Shown here piece after piece: positions 20,530-31,140 of a stretch of DNA of 64,000 nucleotides. Position 1 is the stretch's first letter. Each line of letters opens with the position of its first letter. The notes below the pieces were generated by a model, which ran no database searches, had not been told where the DNA came from, and saw only the letters and a list, made by a program, of their open reading frames with translations. A program made the position numbers and the translations under genes. The stretch is from Palaemon carinicauda (lineage: Eukaryota > Arthropoda > Malacostraca > Decapoda > Palaemonidae): the NCBI RefSeq assembly GCF_036898095.1, contig NC_090728.1, positions 87,572,435 through 87,636,434 on the forward strand, read 5' to 3'.

Positions 20530-23500
20530 CCCTGGATAGGTACGGTCCTCGGACACCCCTTTAAGGGTATACTCGGACGCGAACGACCCCGACGCCAAAA
20601 AAAATTCTTGAAAAATCAGTTTTTGCAGTAACCTCCTTTTTTCTTTTGCCAAAAAAAACTTCAATGAATGCTTAAAACAACTGTAAAGATAAATACTACT
20701 CATCTGCAGAAAAACTATTTATTATAAATATTTTAAAAAATTAAGTAGAAAAAAAAAGACCTGACGTAAAAATTCATAAAAAAAAAGTTTATACATATAT
20801 ACACAAATCCTTTTAGGAATTGATTCTTGAATGTTTAGGACACATCTTGATGTATTTTGGATGAAGTCAGACCCATGGAGGTGAAGATCTGAAATGAGAA
20901 AAAAAGGGTAACTTTTTTTGGCCAAAAAAATTTGTCCAAATTTCATGAATTTTTTTGGGTACCCAAATGAAATAGGAAGTGGCTAATTTTTTTAGGGAAT
21001 AAACATATGTTATCCTAAAATAGAAATATGTAAAAAAATCTTCATTATTTTGTAAATTACATTTATATCAGGGGCCATATCTAAAGGTAATTTTTTGAGT
21101 ACTTAGAAATTTCGTAAAAAAATACATATATTTAATATATAATATGATATTTATGCAGGTAAAAATATACCAAAATATCACAAATTCTATAGGGAACAAG
21201 AATATATATAGATAGGGCAGCTTACGCTTCGGATATGTCCACAAAATGGCCGCCAACCACACTGACTCAGACTCCCTAATCTGCCACTTGAAATGTAGGA
21301 AGGGTATGTCAATTTCAAGGTGTTATTTACTAATCTAATTATTATTGGATATGCATAAAAATTGTATGGTGGGTTGCTGGATAATTTTCGATTATTTTAC
21401 GACTATAAAATTAAAATTCTGACCCAAAAAAATTTTTTTGAAGGGAAATAAAATCGAAAAAAAAAAATGTAAAACAATATTTTAGCTAAAAAAATTTGAT
21501 GATATTCAATCAAAAAAAAAAGTAAACAAAATTTTCCGACAAATAAACATCTAGAGGAATCATTACTCTGTGATAGTTCCTTAGTACGTAGTAATTTTGA
21601 AAGAATTGGGAAAAAACGAAAAAATGGCAATCACCGGAAAATCGAACACATACCTATATATACGCCATATCTGGCTAAAAAAAAGATAGGCATGGGTAGT
21701 CAGATCATCTAGAAACACTTTCCAACACTATAAAAATATAAGTTTTGCGACACTACTTGCCAATTCCTTACGGTAACATGACTAAGCAAAAAAATGCAAA
21801 ACAAATAAAAAGGGGCACTCGTGGAAAAATGGCCATTCTAATATACGGCATTTCAGAAAAAAAAATTTCAGCCACGTGCTAGGCAAACCATCAAGGCATA
21901 TTTTCCGACAAATAAACATCTAAATGAATAATTACTCTGTGATAGTTCCTTAGTACGTAGTAATTTTGAAAGAAATGGGAAAAAACGAAAAAATGGCAAT
22001 CACAGGAAAATCGAACACATACCTATATATACGCCATATCTGGCTAAAAAAAGAAGATAGGCATGGGTAGCCAGATCATCTAGAAACACTTTCCAACACT
22101 ATAAAATTATAAGTTTTGCGACACTACTTGCCAATTCCTTACGGTAACATGACTAAGCAAAAAAATGCAAAACAAATAAAAAGGGGCACTCGTGGAAAAA
22201 TGGCCATTCTATTATACGGCATTTCAGAAAAAAAAAATTTCAGCCACGTGCTAGGCAAACCATCAAGGCATATTTTCCGACAAATAAACATATAAATGAA
22301 ATATTACTCTGTGATAGTTCCTTAGTACGTAGTAATTTTGAAAGAAATGGGAAAAAACGAAAAAATGGCAATCACAGGAAAATCGAACACATACTTATAT
22401 ATACGCCATATCTGGCTAAAAAAAAAATAGGCATGGGTAGCCAGATCATCTAGAAACACTTTCCAACACTATAAAAATATAAGTTTTGCGACACTACTTG
22501 CCAATTCCTTACGGTAACATGACTAAGCAAAAAAATGCAAAACAAATAAAAAGGGGCACTCGCGGAAAAATGCCCAACATTCTAATATACGGCATCTCAG
22601 ATAAAAAAAAAGACATGCACGTGTTAGCCCAACCATCAAGGCACACTTTCTAACACATAAACAGGAAAAAAAAAATCAATAATATACGGCAATTCCTTAC
22701 TACGTAGTAAATTTTTACAAATATTGAAAAAAAACAGAAATTGGCAACCGCAGTTAAATACCCAATATACCAATAACTACGTCGTATCTGACAAAAAAAA
22801 AATCACGCATGGGTAGCCAGATCATCTAGACACACTTTCCAACACTAAAAAAGCAAAAGTTTTACGACACTATTTCGCAATATCTTACGGAAAAATGACT
22901 TGGCAAAAAAATGAAAAAAAATGAAAAAGGGACACTCGCGGTAAAATGCCCGACATTCTAATATACGACATCTCAGATAAAAAAAAAGACATGCACGTGT
23001 TAGCCCAACCATCAAGGCACACTTTCTAACACATAAACATGAAAAAAAAAATGAATAATATACGGCAATTCCTTACTACGTAGTAATTTTTACAAATATT
23101 GAAAAAAAACAGAAATTGGTAACCGCAGTTAAATACCCAATATACTAATAACTACGTCGTATCTGACAAAAACAAAGTCATGCATGGGTAGCCAGATCAT
23201 CTAGACACACTTTCAAACACTAAACAAGCAAAAGTTTTACGACACTATTTGGCAATATCTTACGGAAAAATGACTTGGCAAAAAAATGAAAAAAAATGAA
23301 AAAGGGGCACTCGCGGTAAAATGGTCCTCGTGGTGATGAACGACCTTTTAACTAAAAAAAAAACATGCACATGGTAGCCAAACAATCCACCAAGACTTTC
23401 CACAACTGATAACCTATACAAGTTGCACCATTCTACGACAATTTCATAATACGTAATAACTTTGATAATTATGCAAACTACCTTAGAAGGGTAAACTCGG

Positions 23501-23705
23501 ACGCGAACGACCCCGACGCGTCTCAGAAATCGGGGAAGGAGTACAGCTACAGCAATGCACATCTGGACACTACTAGAGCGTGTAGGGGAGACACCTCCTG
23601 CAGGTCGATCACCCACAAATTCAGTCACGGGGGTGAGTCACGTGAGAAAAACCTGTTTTTTTTTTACGCTCGGGGTCGCGAACGACCCACCGTACCTATC
23701 CAGGG
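20530..23705. mobile_element. piggyBac-like non-autonomous element flanked by TTAA
   Basis: A 3,176-bp element with a 17-bp perfect terminal inverted repeat, CCCTGGATAGGTACGGT at 20530-20546 and its complement at 23689-23705. It is flanked on each side by TTAA (20526-20529, 23706-23709). A TTAA duplication plus CCC...GGG ends is the hallmark of the piggyBac superfamily. Subterminal GGACGCGAACGACCCCGACG blocks occur at both ends (about 20576-20596 and 23497-23518), with an inverse GGGTCGCGAACGACCC near 23673. No transposase ORF is present. The centre is a tandem satellite array. It interrupts the right repeat of DIRS B2, which reads through on both sides. Confidence 0.85.
21533..23400. repeat. 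Higher-order tandem array (about 370-bp units built of two about 185-bp halves)
   Basis: Units begin with TTTTCCGACAAATAAACAT at 21532, 21901 and 22273, giving periods of about 369-372 bp. More diverged units start with CTTTCTAACACATAAACA near 22647 and 23023 (period about 376 bp). Each unit has two related halves: one has GGGTAGCCAGATCATCTAG and the other CAAACCATCAAGGCA, followed in both by a CTTTCC/TTTTCC block, a TTCCTTACGGTAA or TTCCTTAGTACGTAGTAA block and a TATACG(G/C)CAT block. A-runs separate the blocks. ORFs here are short and meaningless. Confidence 0.85.
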
Positions 23706-24034
23706 TTAAAACAGTAATGGAGGAGAGGTACCTTATTAACGGCTCTCCTTTGTTTTCTTGCCACTTTTTCCCTCGAAGCATAAACGCTATTCGGGGTGAA
23801 GATAGCTGTGTGGCGTGTCAAGAATACGTCCTCTGATATTATGTGATATCTCTAAAAGGAAAAGTTAGGGATATTGCGCCAGGAGTTAGAATTCTAGAGA
23901 CCTTAAGGTAAAATTCTCTGGGAATATCACTGTTATCAAATATACCCTAGGAAGCTACTCTTAAAGGAACTTCCATCAGGAGGACATGGCTATCTCACCC
24001 AAAACTAGATTTTTCGCTTCGCTCAAAATCCGTT
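23706..24034 (+). repeat. Right terminal repeat of DIRS B2, second piece
   Basis: Resumes after the TTAA element with GGAGGAGAGGTACC (B4: GGAGAGGAGAGATACC). It continues through GGCTCTCCTTTG, CGCCAGGAGTTAGAATTCT and TTCCATCAGGAGGACATGG to the outer tip CGCTTCGCTCAAAATCCGTT at 24034. Confidence 0.82.
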
Positions 24035-24757
24035 CTATACGCCTTCCAGGTGGACCTGGCGAACGAAATCTTCAACAAGATTCCAAAGGCATATGCTAGA
24101 CTTAAACCAGCAGCCCCTTCGAAGCCCATTTCATGGTCTCTGGACAAAGTCTGACACTATGCTTCAACCTTGAACAATGAAGATTGTTCTCTCAAGGATC
24201 TAACACAAAAAGTGATATTCCTGTTCGCTATAGCCTTAGGGACTAGAGTTAGTGAAATAGTAGCCCTATCAAGAGACGAGGGCCATATTCAATTCACAGA
24301 AGTGGGAGAACTGAATCTCTTTCTCCTGATCCTACTGTTCTCGCCAAAAACAAGCTACCCACTAAAAGGTGGGGTCCATGAAGAATCTGCCCTCTGAAGG
24401 AAGATGTCTCTCTATATCCAGTAGTGTCTAAAGGTCTATCTTCAAAGAACTTCAGACTTCAAGGGAGGACAACTCTTCAAAGGCAAAACCTCAGGATCAA
24501 ACTTATCCCTAAAACAACTGAGGGCGAAGCTCACCTACTTCATTCACAGAGCGGATCCTGATAGTACACCAGCAGGTCATGATACGAGAAAAATTGCTTC
24601 CTCACTGAACTTTTTTCAGCATATGGACTTTGAGCGTCTTCGCTCATACACTGGCTGGAAATCCTCCGAGTTTCTTACAAACCTTATGCGAAGCAAGTAC
24701 ACGCATTGAAACATTTTATGGTGTCAGCAGGTAGTGTGGTGAAACCTGTTGTCTAGT
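24035..24757 (+). pseudogene. Tyrosine recombinase of DIRS B3, 5'-truncated
   Basis: A fragment with SKPISWSLDKV, a stop, NNEDCSLKDLTQKVIFLFAI and the Arg box GTRVSEIVALSRDEGHIQFT. After frameshifts near 24320 and 24410 come SNLSLKQLRAKLTYFIHRAD, the H-x-x-R box GHDTRKIASSL and MDFERLRSYTGWKSS. The HY nucleophile region is frame-shifted (about 24670-24700). It is homologous to 18640-19334 of B2. Confidence 0.82.
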
Positions 24758-25475
24758 GCTGCGATGAACAGTGAATTGATTGGGACTTTTCAATTTGGGT
24801 GAAAATGTGTTGACATCTTCCAGTGCAATACCCTTTTATTGAGTGTCACCCTGGTGACACTAGGAATGTTTTTTTTTAGGTGCAGAATTATACCAATGAC
24901 ACTAGTGCCATGTGTACACTTGTACACAGTGTTAATAGTTATCTAACATTTACAGTAAAATTATCTTAATAATTTTTCAACTGATTTTGAATGGCCACTG
25001 TATTTTCTACCCTTTCAGGTAGAAAATATTTTTATCTGTATATGTTGAATGTATAATTCTATTACAAAACTTAATACACCTTCTGTTCCATTTGATTATC
25101 TATATAATAAAATGGTAAAAGTGTATTTGCGTCTTATTTTGCCACATATGTAGCTAAATAAACTTAGCCGGAGTCTTTACTTATTTTCCTAAGTAAAGTT
25201 CATATTTAAGGTACTTAATCATATGAACAAAAAGATCTGAATGATATTTATATTTGTTTCTATATGAATGCGATACTTGTGCTTCTATTGTCGATAACAA
25301 CATTTCCCTGCAAGGGGCAGGAAGCCCTAACATGGTTCCATGCTTAGTGGTAATGACGTATAACGGTATCGTCATAAATTTCATTGGTCTGGATGACCAT
25401 ATAGAAGCTGACACAAGGTTGAGGCACTTATACAAACCCACAGATACAGTAATTTCAAGTAATTCTCTGGTAAAT
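24758..25475 (+). other. 3' untranslated region of DIRS B3
   Basis: Non-coding. It starts with the block GTGCTGCGATGAACAGTGAAT that follows the recombinase stop in B2 (19336). No gene is seen. Confidence 0.5.
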
Positions 25476-26006
25476 TCCATTAGGACAACATGGCTTGAGC
25501 CCTAAAAACGGATTTTGAAGCAAAGCGAAAAATCTACTTTTGGGTGAGATGGCCATATCGTCCTGATGGACCCACCCTCCTTTTCTAAGAAAGGGATTAG
25601 GTAATAATCCCCTACCGAAACTACTCTATCTGTAGCACCATGCTCAATGCTACAAGGGATGAGCTGCTATTTTAGGCCCTGAAATAGTAGGAGAGGAAGG
25701 GTAACCTTGATGACGGTTCCTCTTCAATTTCGCCACTCTTCCCCCTCAAAGCGAAAACGCTATTCGCGGTGAAGATTGCCATGTGTCGTATCAAGATATA
25801 CGTCCCCTGATATTATGCAATATCCTTAAGAAAAATTTTAAGGATACTCGCGCCAGGAGTTAGAATTCTTGAGACCTATGGTCAATTCTCTGGGAGTATC
25901 ACTGTGGCCAAATATCCATAGAAAGCTGCCAATAGGAAGCTTCCATCAGGACAACATGGCAATCTCACCCAAAAATAGATTTTTTGCTTTGCTCCAAAAT
26001 CTGTTT
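25476..26006 (+). repeat. Internal complementary region and right terminal repeat of DIRS B3
   Basis: 25476-25575 is the internal complementary region (left tip complement GGCTTGAGCCCTAAAAAC, then right tip complement GATTTTGAAGCAAAGCG). 25576-26006 is the right repeat, with CGCGCCAGGAGTTAGAATTCT and TTCCATCAGGACAACATGG, ending CTGTTTT next to GCCGGTATGC. Confidence 0.82.
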
Positions 26007-26890
26007 TGCCGGTATGCTACCGGGTTAGGCTAGTACCTGGTTGCACTAGCTGACAGAGAGAGAGAGAGAGAGAGAGAAAGAATGGGAAGAAGGACTACCG
26101 TATTATTATAGTTTAGTACAATAATTAGGGGTGTTGGGACTACTGTCTCTACTGCCTTCTTTCCTGAATGAGGATTCAAATGGAAGAGGAGGAATACATT
26201 GATTCTAGCTTCCATCCAGCCGCAATTTCTGTTGCCGGCTGTACTGCCGGTTACAGCGTTTGTGGATGGCACTCCAAGAGAGGACTGAAGAATACTCAAA
26301 AGTATAATGGGTTTCCCACCGGCAGCCGTCAGGGCCAGCTCAACCTTTCCCGGAGCTTAGCTTCCGTTAGGGAGATGATCGAAGCGGCAACCTAAACGCC
26401 TTTGTAGGAGCCCGGCCGGTAACCCAGTCAGCCGGCAAGTGGGGTGATTGTAGAATATCGGCCACAGGGATCATGACGGCAGAAGGGGAAGGGAAAGGGT
26501 CTTATATTTTACAGAGAAAGGTGGCGGCAGGTATGCCTCCTACTTTCGGCTGTATCTCAAGGAAGCATAGTTTCCTATACTGGCGCTGTCTTGGGTGGCA
26601 GAAGAATAACAATTCCCTAGCCTGAGACATTGCCGGATATAAGACATGTCTTCTAGTCCACAAGGGAGAAAGGTGGCGGCAAATATATTACCCACTTTCG
26701 GTTGTGGACTGGGGAAGCCGAACTTCCTATGCCGACAACGATGTAACCGGTAGGGGAAGGACTTTTCCCCTATCGATAGCGTTGTCAGCAACAAGACAGA
26801 ATACCCTGAGTTACTGTCGTATTTCAAAGCCGGGATACTCTCCATCAAAGAAGATCGACAGAAAACCCTATCCAAGTCAAACCGGAGTAC
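26007..26890. other. Unclassified GC-rich segment with two diverged 150-bp copies
   Basis: No convincing gene. It contains a GA microsatellite (26052-26079), several GCCGGC/GCCGGT motifs, and two diverged tandem copies of a roughly 150-bp unit near 26505-26650 and 26660-26790. Both copies contain GAGAAAGGTGGCGGCA, followed by ACTTTCGG(C/T)TGT and an AAG..(T/C)ATA-type block. It may be part of another element's untranslated region, but I cannot assign it. Confidence 0.5.
26052..26079. repeat. (GA)n microsatellite
   Basis: About 14 perfect GA units. Confidence 0.95.
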
Positions 26891-28355
26891 TTAACTTACT
26901 TTACTTTGATGGCTGCTTTTCCGGTCCCATACAGCAAGGGAACCCCACTCTCTACAGGATCTCCACTGTCGTTATACCTTGTTCGTTCACAGTATTTATC
27001 TTTTCAAGCCACATATTGTTCATTTACTGTTAAATCGTCACTGTCAACAGATTCATGAAATAAGAAAGTCTTCAGTTTCCTCTTGAAAGCCTTAATGTCT
27101 TCAATCATTCAAATGTTTCGTGGGAGCTTATTATATAGTCTCGGGGCCGCATGTTTAAAGGCTCTGGAGCCTAAAGTAGACATAAATCTAGGATCCAACA
27201 GTTTGAAGCCATCTGTAACTATTCTCGTGTCGACACGATTTGTTGGCTGCGCAATATGTAGCAATTCTCTTAAGTAATTTGGACGACCTGTTCTGATAAC
27301 TTGGTGGGTTATTGTACATATTTTAAGTTCAATTCTCGCTTTAATCAGCAGCCAGTGTAAATCAATTAGTATAGGGGTGATCCTTTCTCTAGGTGGGACA
27401 CCTTTTATCAGTCTTGCTCCTCTGTTTATTATGTTTTGTAATTTCTTAAGTTGGACTTTCGGTAAATTGTAGTAGATAGAGTTGCAGTAGTCAATCCTGG
27501 TAATAACACAGATTATCACAAGTTTCTTAACATAATTTTCGTCCTGGTACTTTTTAATAAACGCAATATTTCTTAGATGATAACCAGTACTTTTTATTAC
27601 ATTATTTATTTGGGCATTTAGAGACAGGTTACAGTCAAGAAATACACCTAGATCTCGAACTTTACTAGATATCCGCACCTAGTCATTATTTATGTTCATT
27701 TGAATATCACCTATGTTTCTTACGCTGTTTCTCTTGCCGACCACCATGAATTCAGTTTTGTTCTCATTTAATTTTAGTTGTTTAAATGTTATCTATTCTC
27801 TAACATTATCAAGGATTCGGTTTAGAGTTTCAGTAGTGTCATGTATATAATTTATGGAGAAGTAAAATTGTGTGTCATCTGCAAAAAGTTTAAACTTCAC
27901 GCCATGCCTTTGTAGCATTTTCGATAGACCAATAGTATAGATGCAGAATAAGATTGGGCCAAGTACACTCCCCTGGGTACCCCTCTGTTTAAGGGTTCAT
28001 ATGATGAATAAGAGTTTCCAATAACTTCTACCAACCAATTAGTCTTTTAGGTATTCGAAAGCTTGATCTTCAATGCTGATGGACCGTAGATCATTTAGTA
28101 GCAGTTCATGCACATCTGTATCAAAAGCAGCCCTGAGATCGAGCAATATTAAAATGCCACACTTATTTTCATCCATCATTTCTAGAATATCATTTACAAC
28201 AGAGCCGATGGATGTCTCCGTAGAGTATAGTTTTCTGTAGGCAGATTGGTTGTCAGGCAAAGCTTCTATTACTTCTAAGTCGCTGACTAGTTGTTCAAGA
28301 ATTACATATTCAAGCACTTTTGAGACAAAGGATAGATTTTAAATAGGTCTATGTG

Positions 28356-29615
28356 GGCACAGTGTAAAATCCGGATGTCGGACGTCGGGCGTCGGATGCC
28401 GTCCGGGAGAATAGAAAACCGCTTGTATCACCGGTAAAGGCGCCATAATACACCACTTTTTTGACACTGGTAATTTTCACTGATACTTTCTGTTATTTCC
28501 TGAATAAATGTTTGAAAAATATTGATTTATTTTCATTTTATTGAGAATAATCTCAATCGGACGTCAACATTACACTATTTAACTGCCCGCTATTTTACCC
28601 TGTTAGGATAAAAGCCGGACGTCGCCCTACCTAGCACTCTCATTCCAACCTCATGGTGTCGCTAGGTGGCGGTACCGTGGTGAAAGTAGCTAATGGGCAC
28701 CATCAGCATACTGTAGCTTTCTTTGTACTACTGAATTGCTCCCAGTTGTTCACGCTTTGCTGAGTCTATGCCTGGATGCACTCGCTTGACATAATTGGAT
28801 TAGTGATACTCATGTGCTACTGATTGATTAAGTAGGATCTACTGACTCTTTGACTGGATTATCTCACTTAGCATAATTATAGTTCAAACGTTTACACTGA
28901 TATAATGGCGACACTGTTTGCAGGCCCTTCACACTTGAAAAGACCTGATTTCAATGTAAGTACAGTATACCCTTTATTATCTTCTAATAGTAATTTTACT
29001 TTAATAGTTTGATTAGGGGTAATGTAGGCTACAAGTGTTGGCACAAATCGCTCACTAATAAAATATCCACTGACACCTGCTACTCCTGCTCAGCTACCTA
29101 CTTATCGTCTGTCTTGTGGGGGGTTACCAGTGGAATCTACTGACTCTGAACAGCCTGAAAGCTCATAGTGCCTTTTTGGGGAACGCACAATCGTCTTAAC
29201 ATACAAGGAAGCTCAGACCATTCTTGAATCTGCCCATAACCTACATGGTATGCAGATAAGGACCACACCACCTGTGCAGCCTCAGGGGGGCCAGATGTTT
29301 TTGTTCAGCAGTGAAGAGGCTCACACAAAAATCAGTAAGTATCAATAGGTGTCCGGCTTTTATCCTAACAGGGTAAAATAGCGGGCAGTTAAATAGTGTA
29401 ATGTTGACGTCCGATTGAGATTATTCTCAATAACATGAAAATAAACCAATATTTTTCGAACATTTATTCAGAAAATAACAGAAAGTATCAGTGAACATTA
29501 CCAGTCACAAAAAAGAGGTGTATTTTCGCATCTTTCCCGGTGATACAAACGATTTTCTATTCTCCCGGACGGTATCCGACGTCCGACGTCCGACGTACGG
29601 ATTTTACACTGTGCC
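28356..29615. mobile_element. Long-TIR DNA element with 9-bp target duplication (MULE-like), inserted in LINE ORF2
   Basis: A 1,260-bp element. Its left arm (28356-28633) and right arm (about 29343-29615) are inverted repeats of about 270 bp, starting GGCACAGTGTAAAATCCG and ending in the complement. It is flanked by the perfect direct repeat GTCTATGTG (28347-28355 and 29616-29624). Removing it with one copy of the duplication restores the LINE RT reading GSHR-PI-NLSFVSK apart from a point stop. Long TIRs with a 9-bp duplication fit the Mutator (MULE) superfamily best. No complete transposase is present. The interior carries a short spliceable coding region (28905-29334). Confidence 0.85.
28905..29334 (+). 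pseudogene. Spliceable two-exon coding fragment inside the long-TIR element
   Basis: Exon 1 (28905-28955) reads MATLFAGPSHLKRPDFN and ends in phase 0 at a GTAAGT donor. A TAG acceptor at 29027 opens exon 2 (29028-29334) in the same phase. Exon 2 is a 102-codon reading with one TAG stop (29166-29168) and ends at another GTAAGT donor (29335). Exon 2 contains PATPAQLPTYRLSCGGLPVE and, after the stop, ERTIVLTYKEAQTILESAHN and QGGQMFLFSSEEAHTKI. I do not recognise the protein. It could be the 5' part of a transposase gene or a captured host gene fragment. The paired donor, acceptor and donor in consistent phase argue for a real former gene. Confidence 0.5.
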
Positions 29616-31140
29616 GTCTATGTGAGCCTAATTCTCGGTAGTCCAGTGCATTTTTCAGAACTGGTTTGACTATAGCAATTTTCTCAGATTTAGGAAACTC
29701 ACATTCATCAATGCTTGCATTTGCTATTCTCATCATTATTTTGGCTACACTAGAAAAGTCTTTCTCTCCTATTACTTCAGATATTGGCATAGGATCGATC
29801 GCGCAGTTTGTTTTCTTTGCTCTCTTGATAATTCTGGTGATGTCATCTTGTGTTATGTTGTTAAATCGTATTAATTTTGTCTGTGTGCCTGGTGTATCAT
29901 TAATCTGATGTTGAGTATTTACAAAGAATCTTGTTATGTTTTCAATTTTGCTTTTAAGAATACTAGAAAATTATATGCTAGTTCCTGGTCACTGTATCCA
30001 TCAGGTAGCTTCTTTTCTTTTACACTTCCCATTATACCATTCAGGAGACGATATAACTTATTTATGTCTGTTGCTGCTTCGAGGATCTTTCTTTTATAGC
30101 ATTCACTTTTTTCCTTCTTAGTAGGTAGTTATATTTACACGCAGCAGTTTTGTATTCTACCCAAGTACTTTCAGTTTTTAACCTATTCCACTTCCTTTCT
30201 TTACGTTTTTTTCCCGCTTTTTAACCAAAGTTTCTCCATCAAACCAAGGAGATTGGTCTTTTACGGTTATAGTCTTTTCCATCGGTGGGCACATGGTATC
30301 ATATTCACTTTTACTCAATTTATTATAAGTGGTCATAAGACAGTTAGCCCACTTAACTCCTAACAGACGTTGGTCATCATGATCAAAGGGAATGTTGATA
30401 GCATCATTTATTTTCTTTGTAACTTCTTCAATGAATACGGTAGGAGAAAAATTTTATTTACGTCTAAAGTTTATTTTCTTTACTAATGCATGTTTCTTTA
30501 GAGGTAGACTAAACGTAATAAGTTTGTGTACCGGGGAGATAGTACATTTCTCTTCCACTTTTATATCAGATACAATATTATTCATGTCATCACTTATAAT
30601 TAAGTCTAAGGTATGACCAGTTAAAGTAGTTGTGCAATCAACATAATTCAATAATCGATATGATTCTAGTAACTCACTAAATGCCAAGGCGTCAGGATTT
30701 GATGTGTCATCCATCCAAAAATTGAAGTCTCCACAGATAATTAATTCGTTTTTTTTTCTCATGATAATCATCTCAATGAGAGCACCGAATTCTTCAAAAA
30801 AGATACTAGAGTTTGTTCTAAGAGCTTTATAGACTGTTACCATGGATATTCTTCTATTTTTTGGGCATAAATTTTATTTCTATATATTCAAACCTTGTTA
30901 CACTATTTCTTTTCAACATTTTTAGATTTGAATAATTTTTATGAATGAAAAGTCTGACACCCCAACCAGACTTACTTTCTCTCGGTCTGTGAAAGAAGGC
31001 ATGTGTGGGGGGCGTCATTTCAGTGATCTTTGCTAGATAATGCTAGTATATCTAAATATTTCTCGTTTATCAGTTCTCGAATCTGAACAGTCTTATTACC
31101 TACAGATTGTATATGTACATAGCCACAGTTTATGACATCC

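Larger units (their letters stand above)
14741..24034 (+). mobile_element. DIRS1-like retrotransposon, family B copy 2 (B2), interrupted
   Basis: A plus-strand copy with a partial 5' leader, splice-acceptor-like site (14996), Gag, RT-RNase H, tyrosine recombinase, 3' UTR, internal complementary region (20325-20400) and right terminal repeat. The right repeat is split by a 3.2 kb TTAA element at 20530-23705 and resumes to end at 24034. The left terminal repeat was not found. The right tip (CTCAAAATCCGTT) abuts the middle of the recombinase gene of copy B3, so B2 landed in B3. Confidence 0.85.
24035..26006 (+). mobile_element. DIRS1-like retrotransposon, family B copy 3 (B3), 3' half
   Basis: Only the 3' half is present: a recombinase starting mid-gene at YAFQVDLANEIFNKIP, the 3' UTR, the internal complementary region (about 25476-25575) and the right terminal repeat ending near 26006 (CTCCAAAATCTGTTTT). 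Its 5' side is the right tip of B2, so B2 inserted into it. The missing 5' half is not next to the other side of B2 in this window. Confidence 0.83.

Noticed and set aside
21533..23400. CRISPR-like regular repeats
   Set aside because: Units are about 370 bp, contiguous, without short spacers, in a eukaryotic transposon. This is a satellite, not CRISPR.
23260..23628. A 122-codon minus-strand ORF
   Set aside because: It spans the satellite and the subterminal region of the TTAA element and shows no transposase motif.
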